Source: Alkalimonas amylolytica
GTDB lineage: Bacteria > Pseudomonadota > Gammaproteobacteria > Enterobacterales > Alteromonadaceae
DNA length: 64,000 nucleotides
NCBI RefSeq assembly: GCF_900107845.1
Contig: NZ_FNRM01000003.1
Location: 502,755-566,754, forward strand
Direction of reading: 5' to 3'
Made by a program: the position numbers and the translations under genes. The notes beneath the pieces are model-generated. The model worked only from the letters and a program-made list of their open reading frames with translations, made no database searches and had not been told where the DNA came from. Positions 1-7,316 of this stretch are shown one piece after another; the first letter of the stretch is position 1, and each line of letters opens with the position of its first letter.

Positions 1-276
1 TTGGTCGCGGGCTTGCAAGGCCAGGAGCCACTGCAAAGCCAGGACTATCGGGATAGCGCTGGAGCCAGCTGTCTGTTGTTGCAGCGCGCTGGCCAACCAG
101 TGTTGCTCAACGAACTTAGCGCAGATCAAAACTACGACTTGGTGGTGCAATGCCAGCTTGCGCAGTTACCGGCAGCAAACAGTTATACCTTTAGCCCGCT
201 TGAGCGCAAGCGCCAGTGGCTTTGGCCTGGAAATGCAGCGCCCTGGACACCCAGCCCCTGCGTTGACAAAGATTAA
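1..276 (+). CDS. C-terminal end of an unidentified protein (cut by window edge)
   Basis: The reading frame is open from the first base and stops at a TAA at 274-276, so the visible 91 residues are probably only the end of a longer protein; the TTG at position 1 is not a convincing start. The tail has no motif I recognise and ends in a Trp/Pro-rich stretch. Its stop codon overlaps the stop of the convergent SIMPL-domain gene by a few bases, so the two genes meet tail to tail with no terminator between them. The function cannot be assigned. Confidence 0.4.
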   Translation: MVAGLQGQEPLQSQDYRDSAGASCLLLQRAGQPVLLNELSADQNYDLVVQCQLAQLPAANSYTFSPLERKRQWLWPGNAAPWTPSPCVDKD

Positions 277-1001
277 GGCTCCAGCCGGTAAATCACGTTC
301 ACCGATTGCTGAATACGGATGTGCTTCGGCAGCACCAGGCTGCTTTCAGCCATATCGGCACTGGCGCGCATCTGCACCCCATAGACACCACTGCCCGCGC
401 CAAAGCCAAAATCAGAGCTTAAGCTGCCCCAGCTTCGGCTACCTTCACTGATGGCAAAGACCGAGTGAATGCCAGCTCCCTGAGCTTTTGCCAACCGTTC
501 AGCGCGCTGACGGGCATCGGCCCCGGCCTTGGCCATCAGCTCCTGCTCCAGTTGCTCTTTCTTGCTGGTTTCAAACTGGCCCTGGATTGAGAAGATATGC
601 GGCTGCTTGAATAAGTGATCCATAATAGCGATGTAATGCTCAATGCTGCGCAGCTGCACAAATACGGGCTGGGTCGCCGCATAACCGGTAATCACGCGGC
701 TGCTGTAATCCTGATAAGTTGCCTCTTTGTTGATCTGAGCCGCTTCTATATCCCCCAGCTCCACCCCTTTGCTTTGTAAATAGCTTAGCAAGCTGCGCCC
801 TTGCTGGTACACCGAACTGGTAGCCGCATCCGCTGTTTCGGCATTGGCGCGGATCACCAAGGAAATACGGGCCGAATCCGGCGCCACTTCCATTTGGGCA
901 GAGCCGGTCACTGTTACAAAAGGAAAATCTGGCACCGGGCTGGCTTGAGTTGCAAACGGAATCAAGGCACTTAGGGCCACAGTTACTAGCATGGTTCGCA
1001 T
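273..1001 (-). CDS. SIMPL domain (DUF541) periplasmic protein, YggE-like
   Basis: The 242-residue product starts with a Sec signal peptide (basic MR, a hydrophobic run to about residue 19, then an Ala-Ser cleavage region). The rest matches the SIMPL/DUF541 pattern: a VTGSA-type opening strand, a segment on resisting proteolysis-like repeats around RAERLAKAQG, and a conserved VNVIYRLEP ending. The family includes E. coli YggE, linked to lowering oxidative stress, and BP26 of Brucella, which forms channel-like oligomers; the biochemical role is unsettled. It probably acts in the periplasm. The gene is monocistronic and divides cleanly from the serpin gene, which lies on the same strand upstream of it. 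The family call is firm; the function is not. Confidence 0.85.
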   Translation of the reverse strand: MRTMLVTVALSALIPFATQASPVPDFPFVTVTGSAQMEVAPDSARISLVIRANAETADAATSSVYQQGRSLLSYLQSKGVELGDIEAAQINKEATYQDYSSRVITGYAATQPVFVQLRSIEHYIAIMDHLFKQPHIFSIQGQFETSKKEQLEQELMAKAGADARQRAERLAKAQGAGIHSVFAISEGSRSWGSLSSDFGFGAGSGVYGVQMRASADMAESSLVLPKHIRIQQSVNVIYRLEP

Positions 1002-1075
1002 GGTAAAACCTCATCAAGAAACGCTGATATCTGGCCCAGCATAGCCAGGCAGCGTGAACCCTGCCTTAACTGTTG

Positions 1076-1104
1076 GCCATCCAGCAATGCCGTTACTGGA
1101 TGGC
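1076..1104 (-). terminator. Hairpin after the serpin gene
   Basis: Nine-base perfect arms (GCCATCCAG / CTGGATGGC) surround an 11-base loop, 25 bases past the serpin stop codon. There is no clean U-tract, so it may be a weak or Rho-assisted terminator or an mRNA 3' end stabiliser. Confidence 0.45.
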
Positions 1105-1128
1105 AAGATGCAGAGTCAGAATCCGAAC

Positions 1129-2415
1129 TTAAGGCTGCAGTATACGTCCCATAAACAAAATGGAACCGGTGTCCTGCTCTTCAATCAGATAGATAAAGGG
1201 ACGATTGACTGTCAGTACAGCCGGAGGTGGGGCACTGGTGACGCCCATCTCCACAGCAGTTGCCGCAGCTGCTTCAGTCCCATATTCATCCACATCAATG
1301 ACAGCCTGATGCACCGCCGAGCCAACAAACAGAGATTGTGTACCATCGATACCGGAAAAGTCAGCACTGCCGGGTTGAAACGCCTCGTGCATACCGAAAT
1401 CCTGCAACACGGTTTTTAAATTGAGTTCGTGTTGCCATTGAAACTTCGGCAGCTTCAGATCCACCAAATGCTCACTCAGTTGCTGACGGATCTGCTGCAG
1501 CCGATTCAGGTTCAGCTCAGCCTCAAAGGCGGCGAAGTTGCCTTCAGCCGGTACCAGCACCAGCATAGCAAACTGCTGATTGGCATAGGCTAAACGAATA
1601 ACCTGATAGCCAGCACCTTCCGCATACAAGGCTCTAACTGCATTCTGCTGCATCAGCGGAACCTGTACTGCACTGCCATCCAAAAGGAAAAAGTCTGCCT
1701 GCTGGGTATCTGCTGGTTTAAATGGCTGCGCCCAGTTTGCTTTGAAAAACATGGTGTTTAACAACATCAGCCGGGTATCTGTGGTCACGCTGCCATCAGA
1801 TAACAGTTCAGTAAGTTTGCCTTCGGTTTGTTCAGCTACCCAGTTGTTAATCGTTGATCTGGCTTTGTCAGGTTGCTCTTTAAAATCAATCTGATGCACA
1901 CCTGCGTCGTAATGCACTGCCAACAGATCCAGGTACTCAGGCAGCACAACATAACTTTGCTCTAACCAGCTGGCCTGAGTGAGGTTGAAGGTGATAGGGT
2001 AATCACCTGTAGTGGCAGTCTCATGCAACCGTAACAGCAATTTATTGATGGCTGAGTGCAGTTGTTCATCCGGCAGCTGGAAATTTAGTGCCGTTGCCAT
2101 TTCCGTAGCCGTCTGCTGACGGGCTCCGGCGTAGCTCATGGCCATCGCCAGTGATACAGACACAGGGGCAAAGAACAGGTTTTCATTTTTTCCGGCCTGC
2201 CACTGGTAAAGCTTTAAAGCAAAGTCATTGTTGTTATCAATGAACTGCTCAAATGCAGCCGCACTGATCTGGGGCTGCAAATCCCTGGGCAAGTTGGATT
2301 GACTGTACTGATAACCAACAGGCGCAGGCTCTTGTTGTACCGGTGGTGCAACAGAGTCCGAATCGCCGCAACCTGTGATAACCAGCGCTGCAAAAACAAG
2401 GCTCAGATATCGCAT
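1129..2415 (-). CDS. Serpin family protease inhibitor, predicted lipoprotein
   Basis: This 428-residue protein has a lipoprotein signal with a lipobox ending at Cys16 (ITGC), then a Pro/Gln-rich linker and a full serpin fold. Visible serpin landmarks are NTMFFKANW in the middle, the breach/hinge EYGTEAAAAT at about 377-386, and the RPF..LI.....GSILFMGR C-terminal strands. Serpins trap serine or cysteine proteases through cleavage of the reactive centre loop. The hinge of small residues from P15 to P9 suggests a true inhibitor and not a non-inhibitory relative. Counting from the hinge puts P1-P1' near Thr393-Ser394, with Val at P2, which would favour elastase-like or subtilisin-like targets; this is inferred. 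It probably sits in the outer membrane or periplasm, guarding against self or foreign proteases. It is monocistronic. Confidence 0.93.
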   Translation of the reverse strand: MRYLSLVFAALVITGCGDSDSVAPPVQQEPAPVGYQYSQSNLPRDLQPQISAAAFEQFIDNNNDFALKLYQWQAGKNENLFFAPVSVSLAMAMSYAGARQQTATEMATALNFQLPDEQLHSAINKLLLRLHETATTGDYPITFNLTQASWLEQSYVVLPEYLDLLAVHYDAGVHQIDFKEQPDKARSTINNWVAEQTEGKLTELLSDGSVTTDTRLMLLNTMFFKANWAQPFKPADTQQADFFLLDGSAVQVPLMQQNAVRALYAEGAGYQVIRLAYANQQFAMLVLVPAEGNFAAFEAELNLNRLQQIRQQLSEHLVDLKLPKFQWQHELNLKTVLQDFGMHEAFQPGSADFSGIDGTQSLFVGSAVHQAVIDVDEYGTEAAAATAVEMGVTSAPPPAVLTVNRPFIYLIEEQDTGSILFMGRILQP

Positions 2416-2551
2416 CGCATCCTCCTTAATAATGAGCTATGAGTTTAGACGCCAGATAGAGACATCAGTATAGGCCTGCGCACCGTGAAAACTGTGATTA
2501 AGTGTTATAGAATCTATCGCATTCTGTACTTCCTAAATGATTGAGATTGCT

Positions 2552-2935
2552 ATGCTCCAAGGCATTCATCACCTGGCCATTATTTGCTCCGATTATCAGC
2601 GCTCAAAAACCTTCTATCATCAGCTGTTGCAACTACCTATCCTGGCAGAAAACTACCGGGCAGAGCGCAACTCCTGGAAGCTGGATTTGCAACTGCCGGA
2701 CGGCAGTCAGCTGGAGCTGTTTTCTTTCCCGGCCCCGCCGCCAAGGCCGAGCCAACCCGAAGCGCAAGGACTGCGTCATTTAGCCTTTGTGGTGGAGGAT
2801 GTCGCCAAGGTGAAAGCTTATCTGGAACAGCAAGGTGTCGCCGTCGAGCCCATTCGCATCGATCCCTACACCGACAAAGCCTTCACCTTCTTTCAGGATC
2901 CGGATGGATTGCCACTGGAGCTGTATCAGGCTTAG
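2552..2935 (+). CDS. VOC family protein, YaeR/GloA2-like
   Basis: One vicinal-oxygen-chelate module of about 127 residues. The start at 2552 (MLQGIHHLAI) is chosen because it matches the usual N-terminus of YaeR-type proteins; an ATG at 2537 in the same frame adds only five residues. Likely metal ligands are the His in GIHHLAI, Glu in LELF, His in LRHLAF and Glu in PLELYQ, the HEHE arrangement of this superfamily. YaeR relatives are called lactoylglutathione-lyase-like, but their substrate is unknown. It stands alone, divergent from the serpin gene, with about 120 bases of shared upstream DNA. Confidence 0.85.
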   Translation: MLQGIHHLAIICSDYQRSKTFYHQLLQLPILAENYRAERNSWKLDLQLPDGSQLELFSFPAPPPRPSQPEAQGLRHLAFVVEDVAKVKAYLEQQGVAVEPIRIDPYTDKAFTFFQDPDGLPLELYQA

Positions 2936-3091
2936 TTATATTTCAGTTTGCAGTTAATTTTGCAAAATATAGTGTTTTTCTGTGTACGCAGACAGGATTA
3001 AATTGACACTAAAAACCCAAGCATTTAACATCCCGGAAACAATAGAGAGGTAAAGTTTAAAAACCTAGATTTTCAGCAAAGGGACTTATAA

Positions 3092-3997
3092 ATGGCTTCA
3101 TCACTACCGCTTGGCTTCAATTCATATAATGAACAAAACCTTCGTCGTCGTTTGTCTCATCTAATTAATCAAGACCGTCTGTTCAGGGCAATTGATGATG
3201 ATATTTCTCTTGTTGGTGCTGGAGTTATGTTCATTGATAGTCGAGGTACTGCGGTCACCCTAAGGGAATTTGAACCACTTTGTTTTATTAAACCAGTAAA
3301 TATTGTGCTTCGTGAGCCACCTATAGGCCTTTCCGCATCAACTTATATATCTGAAGTAAAGAATAACCCACGAGAAAGTCGTATAGTATCTGAAGCCGCA
3401 GGGGCTGTTTTATCATGTGGTGCCGCAGCCCTTAGCTGGTTTGTCGTTTTTACATCTGGCGCTGCAATTCCTTTCAGTGGTGGTAGTTCGAGTGTTTTCA
3501 CTGTAATGGCCTATGGCGCAGCAGCTGCAAGCTCCATACAGTGCGGCAACAGCATCATGCGAACTAGAAACGAGATTGTAGCCCCAAACAGAAACGACGA
3601 GCTTGATAGCGAACTTTGGTACCAAAACGCAACTATGGCACTTGATATAATCTCCATCGGTGGGGCGACCACTGCTGGTTTAATGACTATACGTGGTATC
3701 AAAGTTCTTAATGCTAGCGGTATCCCAACCCGCGAAGCATTACAAGGCTTGAACCGTCAACAACGTCGGCGCTTGTCCAGAGAAATAGCCCGCTCAAATG
3801 CACCAGGCATTTCAAACTCTACCCTCAAAATGATGGAAAGAGCCGGCCAGATTGAGCGTCGCTATTCCAATGCGGCAATTCAAGCAACAACACTTCGTCA
3901 AATCAAAGATGCAACAGGTGCAGGTCTGGCATATGCTGGAAGTGCTCTCGGGGGTAGCTTTAGACAATTAGCGATTGTAGTAGTTAAGGAAGAATAG
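3092..3997 (+). CDS. Protein of unknown function with a hydrophobic Ala/Gly-rich core
   Basis: A 301-residue protein, preceded by AAAGGGA about ten bases before ATG. The N-terminal 100 residues are soluble-looking. Residues about 105-155 form two hydrophobic, Ala/Gly/Ser-rich helices with a short break, like a membrane-inserting hairpin, followed by another apolar stretch near 180-205. A basic RQQRRRLSRE segment lies near residue 225. There is no signal peptide. From memory, similar proteins in pseudomonads carry the label 'NAD synthetase', but no NAD synthetase motif is visible here. The stop overlaps the start of the next gene, a small integral membrane protein. Lower GC than its neighbours suggests transfer. 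A membrane-targeting effector with its immunity protein is one possibility; this is inference only. Confidence 0.7.
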   Translation: MASSLPLGFNSYNEQNLRRRLSHLINQDRLFRAIDDDISLVGAGVMFIDSRGTAVTLREFEPLCFIKPVNIVLREPPIGLSASTYISEVKNNPRESRIVSEAAGAVLSCGAAALSWFVVFTSGAAIPFSGGSSSVFTVMAYGAAAASSIQCGNSIMRTRNEIVAPNRNDELDSELWYQNATMALDIISIGGATTAGLMTIRGIKVLNASGIPTREALQGLNRQQRRRLSREIARSNAPGISNSTLKMMERAGQIERRYSNAAIQATTLRQIKDATGAGLAYAGSALGGSFRQLAIVVVKEE

Positions 3998-4479
3998 TGT
4001 CCAAAAAGAAAAGTCACCAAAATAGAAGCGTCTTACCAGAGTATCAGATGCTCCCAACTGGTATCTGGCATATGCTTACGGCCGTTTTATTGATGGTTAT
4101 TTGCCTCTCACTCGCGGTGTTCTTGACATCCTCCTTGCTGTCGTCTTGGTTAAATGAGCACTCACTGGTCTACTTTGAGCTTGGTTCAATAGTCATACTG
4201 ATGCTTATCCTGGCAACAGCAACCTTTTTGGTCACAAGAGGAAGGTCCGTTTTCCATGGGTTTCTGATTTGGTTTAACAGAGCATGCCTTACCACTTTGC
4301 TTGTCGGTACCTTGCTTGCCTTCCTTGCTGGCACATATGGCGTTGGCTTAACTGGATTGGTAGGAATAACTATGGCTAGTCTCGCACATCAATTGTATGG
4401 TTCTTCAAAATACCGCCAAGGCGTAGAGCACTACCGAAAAATTTGGAGCTACCATCGTTCAGTCGGCTCTCAAAAGTGA
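3997..4479 (+). CDS. Small integral membrane protein coupled to the preceding gene
   Basis: The GTG start at 3997-3999 shares its G with the TAG stop of the upstream gene (TAGTG), so translation is very likely coupled. The 160-residue product has a basic N-terminus followed by four apolar segments at roughly 25-50, 60-80, 90-115 and 118-135, and a basic C-terminal tail, which points to a four-helix inner membrane protein with both ends in the cytoplasm. I recognise no family. Tight coupling to a protein with its own membrane-active-looking core suggests the two products work together, either as a complex or as an effector and its protector. A strong terminator follows, so the pair is a complete transcription unit. 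Confidence 0.7.
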   Translation: MSKKKSHQNRSVLPEYQMLPTGIWHMLTAVLLMVICLSLAVFLTSSLLSSWLNEHSLVYFELGSIVILMLILATATFLVTRGRSVFHGFLIWFNRACLTTLLVGTLLAFLAGTYGVGLTGLVGITMASLAHQLYGSSKYRQGVEHYRKIWSYHRSVGSQK

Positions 4480-4532
4480 AAACAGCCAGATAGCTTCACT
4501 CCATGCATGCTTTAATGCCCTAAATTCACGAT

Positions 4533-4556
4533 AGCCGGCCCTGTGCCGGCTTTTTT
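4533..4556 (+). terminator. Rho-independent terminator
   Basis: A seven-base perfect stem (AGCCGGC / GCCGGCT) with a five-base loop runs straight into six T residues. It ends the 3092-4479 operon. Confidence 0.9.
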
Positions 4557-4588
4557 GTGGCTGGTACAAAAAATAACCATTATCACGC

Positions 4589-4657
4589 TTGACACCGTTA
4601 CTGTGTGTCACCTAGTATATGATTACTGTGTCACATACAGTATGTGACACACAGTAA
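4589..4657 (+). promoter_or_regulatory. padR promoter with nested palindromic operators
   Basis: A TTGACA box (4589-4594) and TAGTAT (4613-4618) are 18 bases apart. A 14-base inverted repeat, TTACTGTGTGTCAC at 4598-4611 and GTGACACACAGTAA at 4644-4657, spans the spacer and the leader. Within it lies a second, tighter palindrome, TGTGTCACATAC / GTATGTGACACA (4627-4651). The right-hand arm is shared by both. PadR-type regulators usually repress their own promoter through such dyads, so this is the likely autoregulatory site. Confidence 0.8.
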
Positions 4658-4670
4658 GCAGGAACCAACA

Positions 4671-5000
4671 ATGACCACAGCGCAACTGGACAAAATGCGG
4701 CTGGAACTGCGGCGCGGCGTGCTGGTACTGGCAGTACTGGGTTCGCTGAAAGCCCCCCACTACGGCTACTCGCTGCGCAAGCAACTGCAGGACGCTGGCA
4801 TCGATATCGATGAAGGCACCCTGTACCCGCTGGTACGACGGCTGGCCGATCAGGGCCTGCTGGACAGCGAATGGCGCCAGGGGGAAGGCCGGGAGCGGCG
4901 CTATTACCAGCTATCGGAAGTAGGAGCGGAGTTGCTGACGCAGCTAACGCAGGAATGGCAACAACTGAATAAGGCCTTAGGGCCACTACTGGAGCACTAG
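4671..5000 (+). CDS. PadR family transcriptional regulator
   Basis: About 109 residues. The ATG at 4671 is preferred because it follows AGCAGGAA by a few bases; the earlier in-frame ATG at 4644 lies inside the operator palindrome. The product shows the PadR winged helix: a LRRGVLVLAVLG helix, YGYSLRKQL, EGTLYPLVRRL and the wing GEGRERRYY, then a short dimerisation helix. It is a PadR-s type, lacking the long C-terminal domain. The next gene, a HAAS-domain membrane protein, starts two bases after its stop; PadR and HAAS proteins are a common pair, where the regulator controls the membrane partner. Operator dyads upstream support autoregulation. Confidence 0.93.
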   Translation: MTTAQLDKMRLELRRGVLVLAVLGSLKAPHYGYSLRKQLQDAGIDIDEGTLYPLVRRLADQGLLDSEWRQGEGRERRYYQLSEVGAELLTQLTQEWQQLNKALGPLLEH

Positions 5001-5002
5001 CC

Positions 5003-5938
5003 ATGGACTTACTGGAACGCTATTTAGCCGCCGTGCAGCAAGAATTGCCTGCCGACAAGCAGCAGGATGTGACACGCGAATTGAAAGCAAACATTCTTGA
5101 TCAGGTGGATGCGCTACGCGAACAAACACCAGAGCAATCCGATGAAGAGCACTTGTTGCAAGTGCTGCAAGAGTTGGGGCCCCCCAAACAGATGGCCTAT
5201 CAGTTTCATCCGCCACAACCCTTGATCCGAGCCGATCTGATACCATTATTTCGCTTTACCCTTTTTATGGTGTTGGGCATTATTTTTCTGATTAATCTGG
5301 TGCAATCGACCCTGCTCTGGCTAGGGCATGAGCAGATGGGGCTGCTTTTGCTGTTAAAACACATGGGTAGTGGATTTATTGGCGATGCAACCTTAGCGTT
5401 TACAGCAATCACGTTGGGGTTTTGGTCGATGAGCCTGGAGCAAAAAACGCGTTGCACGGCACAACAGAGCTGGGACCCGTTACAGCTACCGCAACTGAAT
5501 CACCGCTGGCAACGGATCTCATTGAGTGATGTATTTCACGATTTGGCGACCTACCTCTTTTTGCTCATTTTGATTTGGTATCCGCTGTGGGGTGAGGTCG
5601 TCATGTCCGTAGAACTCAGTATGGGTAGTCGTTTTCTACTGCAAGCCTTTAGCCCCTTGCTGCTGCTTGGTATCGCACTCAGTCTTTGGCAACTCAAACA
5701 GCGCTACTGGACTGAAGCTTTGCTGAAATGCAACCTGGTACTAAATGCCTTACTGGTGACTGCAATTTTAATCCTGGCCTGGACCAGTCCGTTTTTCAGC
5801 AGTGTGCCAGAACAGCTGTCCTGGATAACGGCTGAGCAACTGGAGCGCAGCATGACGATTAGCTTGCTGATCATTGCCCTCTTTCCTGGTTGGGAAGTCA
5901 TTCGTGACTGGCAACGCTTGCAGAAAGTGAGGGCGTAA
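5003..5938 (+). CDS. HAAS-domain (DUF1700-like) membrane protein, PadR partner
   Basis: The 311-residue product begins with a soluble helical domain of about 75 residues (LLERYLAAVQQELP, a DV.REL..NI.D motif, LLQVLQELGPP) typical of the HAAS signalling domain. Six or more hydrophobic segments then follow to the C-terminus. HAAS proteins almost always sit beside a PadR regulator and are thought to sense a membrane state or compound and to influence PadR; the signal is unknown. Start and stop lie in a two-gene operon closed by a strong terminator at 5955. The HAAS call is good; no transport function is claimed. Confidence 0.8.
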   Translation: MDLLERYLAAVQQELPADKQQDVTRELKANILDQVDALREQTPEQSDEEHLLQVLQELGPPKQMAYQFHPPQPLIRADLIPLFRFTLFMVLGIIFLINLVQSTLLWLGHEQMGLLLLLKHMGSGFIGDATLAFTAITLGFWSMSLEQKTRCTAQQSWDPLQLPQLNHRWQRISLSDVFHDLATYLFLLILIWYPLWGEVVMSVELSMGSRFLLQAFSPLLLLGIALSLWQLKQRYWTEALLKCNLVLNALLVTAILILAWTSPFFSSVPEQLSWITAEQLERSMTISLLIIALFPGWEVIRDWQRLQKVRA

Positions 5939-5954
5939 CACTCAGTCAGCCCAT

Positions 5955-5984
5955 AAAACAGGCAGCCCGTACTGCCTGTTTTTT
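5955..5984 (+). terminator. Rho-independent terminator
   Basis: Eleven-base stem (AAAACAGGCAG / CTGCCTGTTTT) with a six-base loop and a T-run. It closes the padR-HAAS operon before sbcD. Confidence 0.9.
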
Positions 5985-6068
5985 AGTTAAAAACCAGCAA
6001 AGCGTCCTACGAAATACCAACGCTATGGTAGTCTATGACCCAATGTATCAGTAAGCACAAAGCCTTGT

Positions 6069-7316
6069 ATGAAAATCATTCACACCTCCGACTGGCACCT
6101 CGGCCAAAGCTTTTTCACCAAAAGCCGCAAAGCTGAGCATCAGGCGTTTTTGCACTGGCTGCTGGACCAAGCTGAACAACAACAGGTCGATGCCATTCTG
6201 GTAGCCGGTGATGTGTTTGATACCGGCACGCCGCCCAGCTATGCCCGCGAGTTGTACAACGAGTTCGTGGTGAGCTGCAACCGGCTGGGCGTTTGCCTGG
6301 TGGTGCTGGCTGGCAATCACGACTCGGTATCGGTATTGAATGAATCGCGTCAGCTGCTGGCTTGCCTGAATACCTATGTGGTGGCAAGTGTCACCGATGA
6401 ACCAGCACAACAACTGCTGACCTTGCCTAAACGCGATGGCAGCCCAGGTGCCCTGCTGTGCGCCGTGCCTTTTGTCCGGCCGCGCGATGTGCTGCAAAGC
6501 CAGGCCGGGGACAGTGGCCTGGCCAAGCGCCAGGCGCTGGGGGAAGCCATTCAGCAGCATTACCAACAACTTTATCAGTTGGCCGTTCACAAGCGCACGG
6601 AACTGGCGCTTGCGCTGCCCATTATTGCCAGCGGGCACTTAAGCGCTGTAGGCGTTAGCCAGTCCGAATCGGTGCGGGATATTTACATTGGTACTTTGGA
6701 TGGCTTTGCCGCTGATGCTTTTCCCCCGGCCGATTACATTGCACTGGGCCATATTCACCGGTCTCAGATCGTGGGTAAAAAGCCACACATCCGCTACAGC
6801 GGCTCGCCCATTCCACTGAGTTTCGATGAACTCGGCAGCGCCAAACAAGTACTGCTGGTGCAATTTAGCAAGGATCAGCTGGATAAAGTGACGCCGCTGG
6901 AAGTACCGCGCTTTCAGCCGATGGCGCTGTTAAAAGGCAACCTGAGCCAGCTTGAACAGCAACTGGCTGATTACCCTGCTAGCACCGGTCTGGCAGAAAC
7001 TGACCGCGTCACCTGGCTCAGCATTGAAGTAGCGCTGGATGATTACTTGTCGGATTTGCAGCAGCGCATTCAGGCGCTCTGTGCCGATAAAGCGGTGGAA
7101 GTACTGCAGCTACGCCGGGCCCGCACCGCAAGGCGTCAGGCCCTGGAGCAGCAGCAAAAAGAAACCCTGAGCGAACTGACACCCAAGGAAGTATTTGCCC
7201 GGCGTCTTGAGCTGGAAAGCTTTGACGACGATACAGCCAAGGCGAGAAAAGAACGGCTGGAGCAACTATTCCAACAGATGCTGGCAGAGGTGCAAGCCGG
7301 GGAGACATCGGCATGA
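6069..7316 (+). CDS. sbcD: Nuclease SbcCD subunit D (Mre11 homologue)
   Basis: The 415-residue protein has all Mre11-type phosphoesterase motifs: SDWHLG with Asp8 and His10, AGDVFD around 46-51, GNHD at 82-85, a downstream SGHL and the GHIH motif near residue 228. These bind two Mn ions. With SbcC it forms an ATP-dependent double-strand exonuclease and hairpin endonuclease that trims blocked DNA ends and cleaves palindromes during replication. The C-terminal third is the capping and SbcC-binding region. It overlaps sbcC by four bases (ATGA), so the subunits are made together. The gene lies behind a terminator, with its own promoter region at 5985-6068. Confidence 0.97.
   Translation: MKIIHTSDWHLGQSFFTKSRKAEHQAFLHWLLDQAEQQQVDAILVAGDVFDTGTPPSYARELYNEFVVSCNRLGVCLVVLAGNHDSVSVLNESRQLLACLNTYVVASVTDEPAQQLLTLPKRDGSPGALLCAVPFVRPRDVLQSQAGDSGLAKRQALGEAIQQHYQQLYQLAVHKRTELALALPIIASGHLSAVGVSQSESVRDIYIGTLDGFAADAFPPADYIALGHIHRSQIVGKKPHIRYSGSPIPLSFDELGSAKQVLLVQFSKDQLDKVTPLEVPRFQPMALLKGNLSQLEQQLADYPASTGLAETDRVTWLSIEVALDDYLSDLQQRIQALCADKAVEVLQLRRARTARRQALEQQQKETLSELTPKEVFARRLELESFDDDTAKARKERLEQLFQQMLAEVQAGETSA

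Noticed and set aside
3413..3702. Antisense frames inside the 3092-3997 gene
   Set aside because: No ribosome site, no motifs, and they overlap a better coding frame with start, ribosome site and coupled partner.
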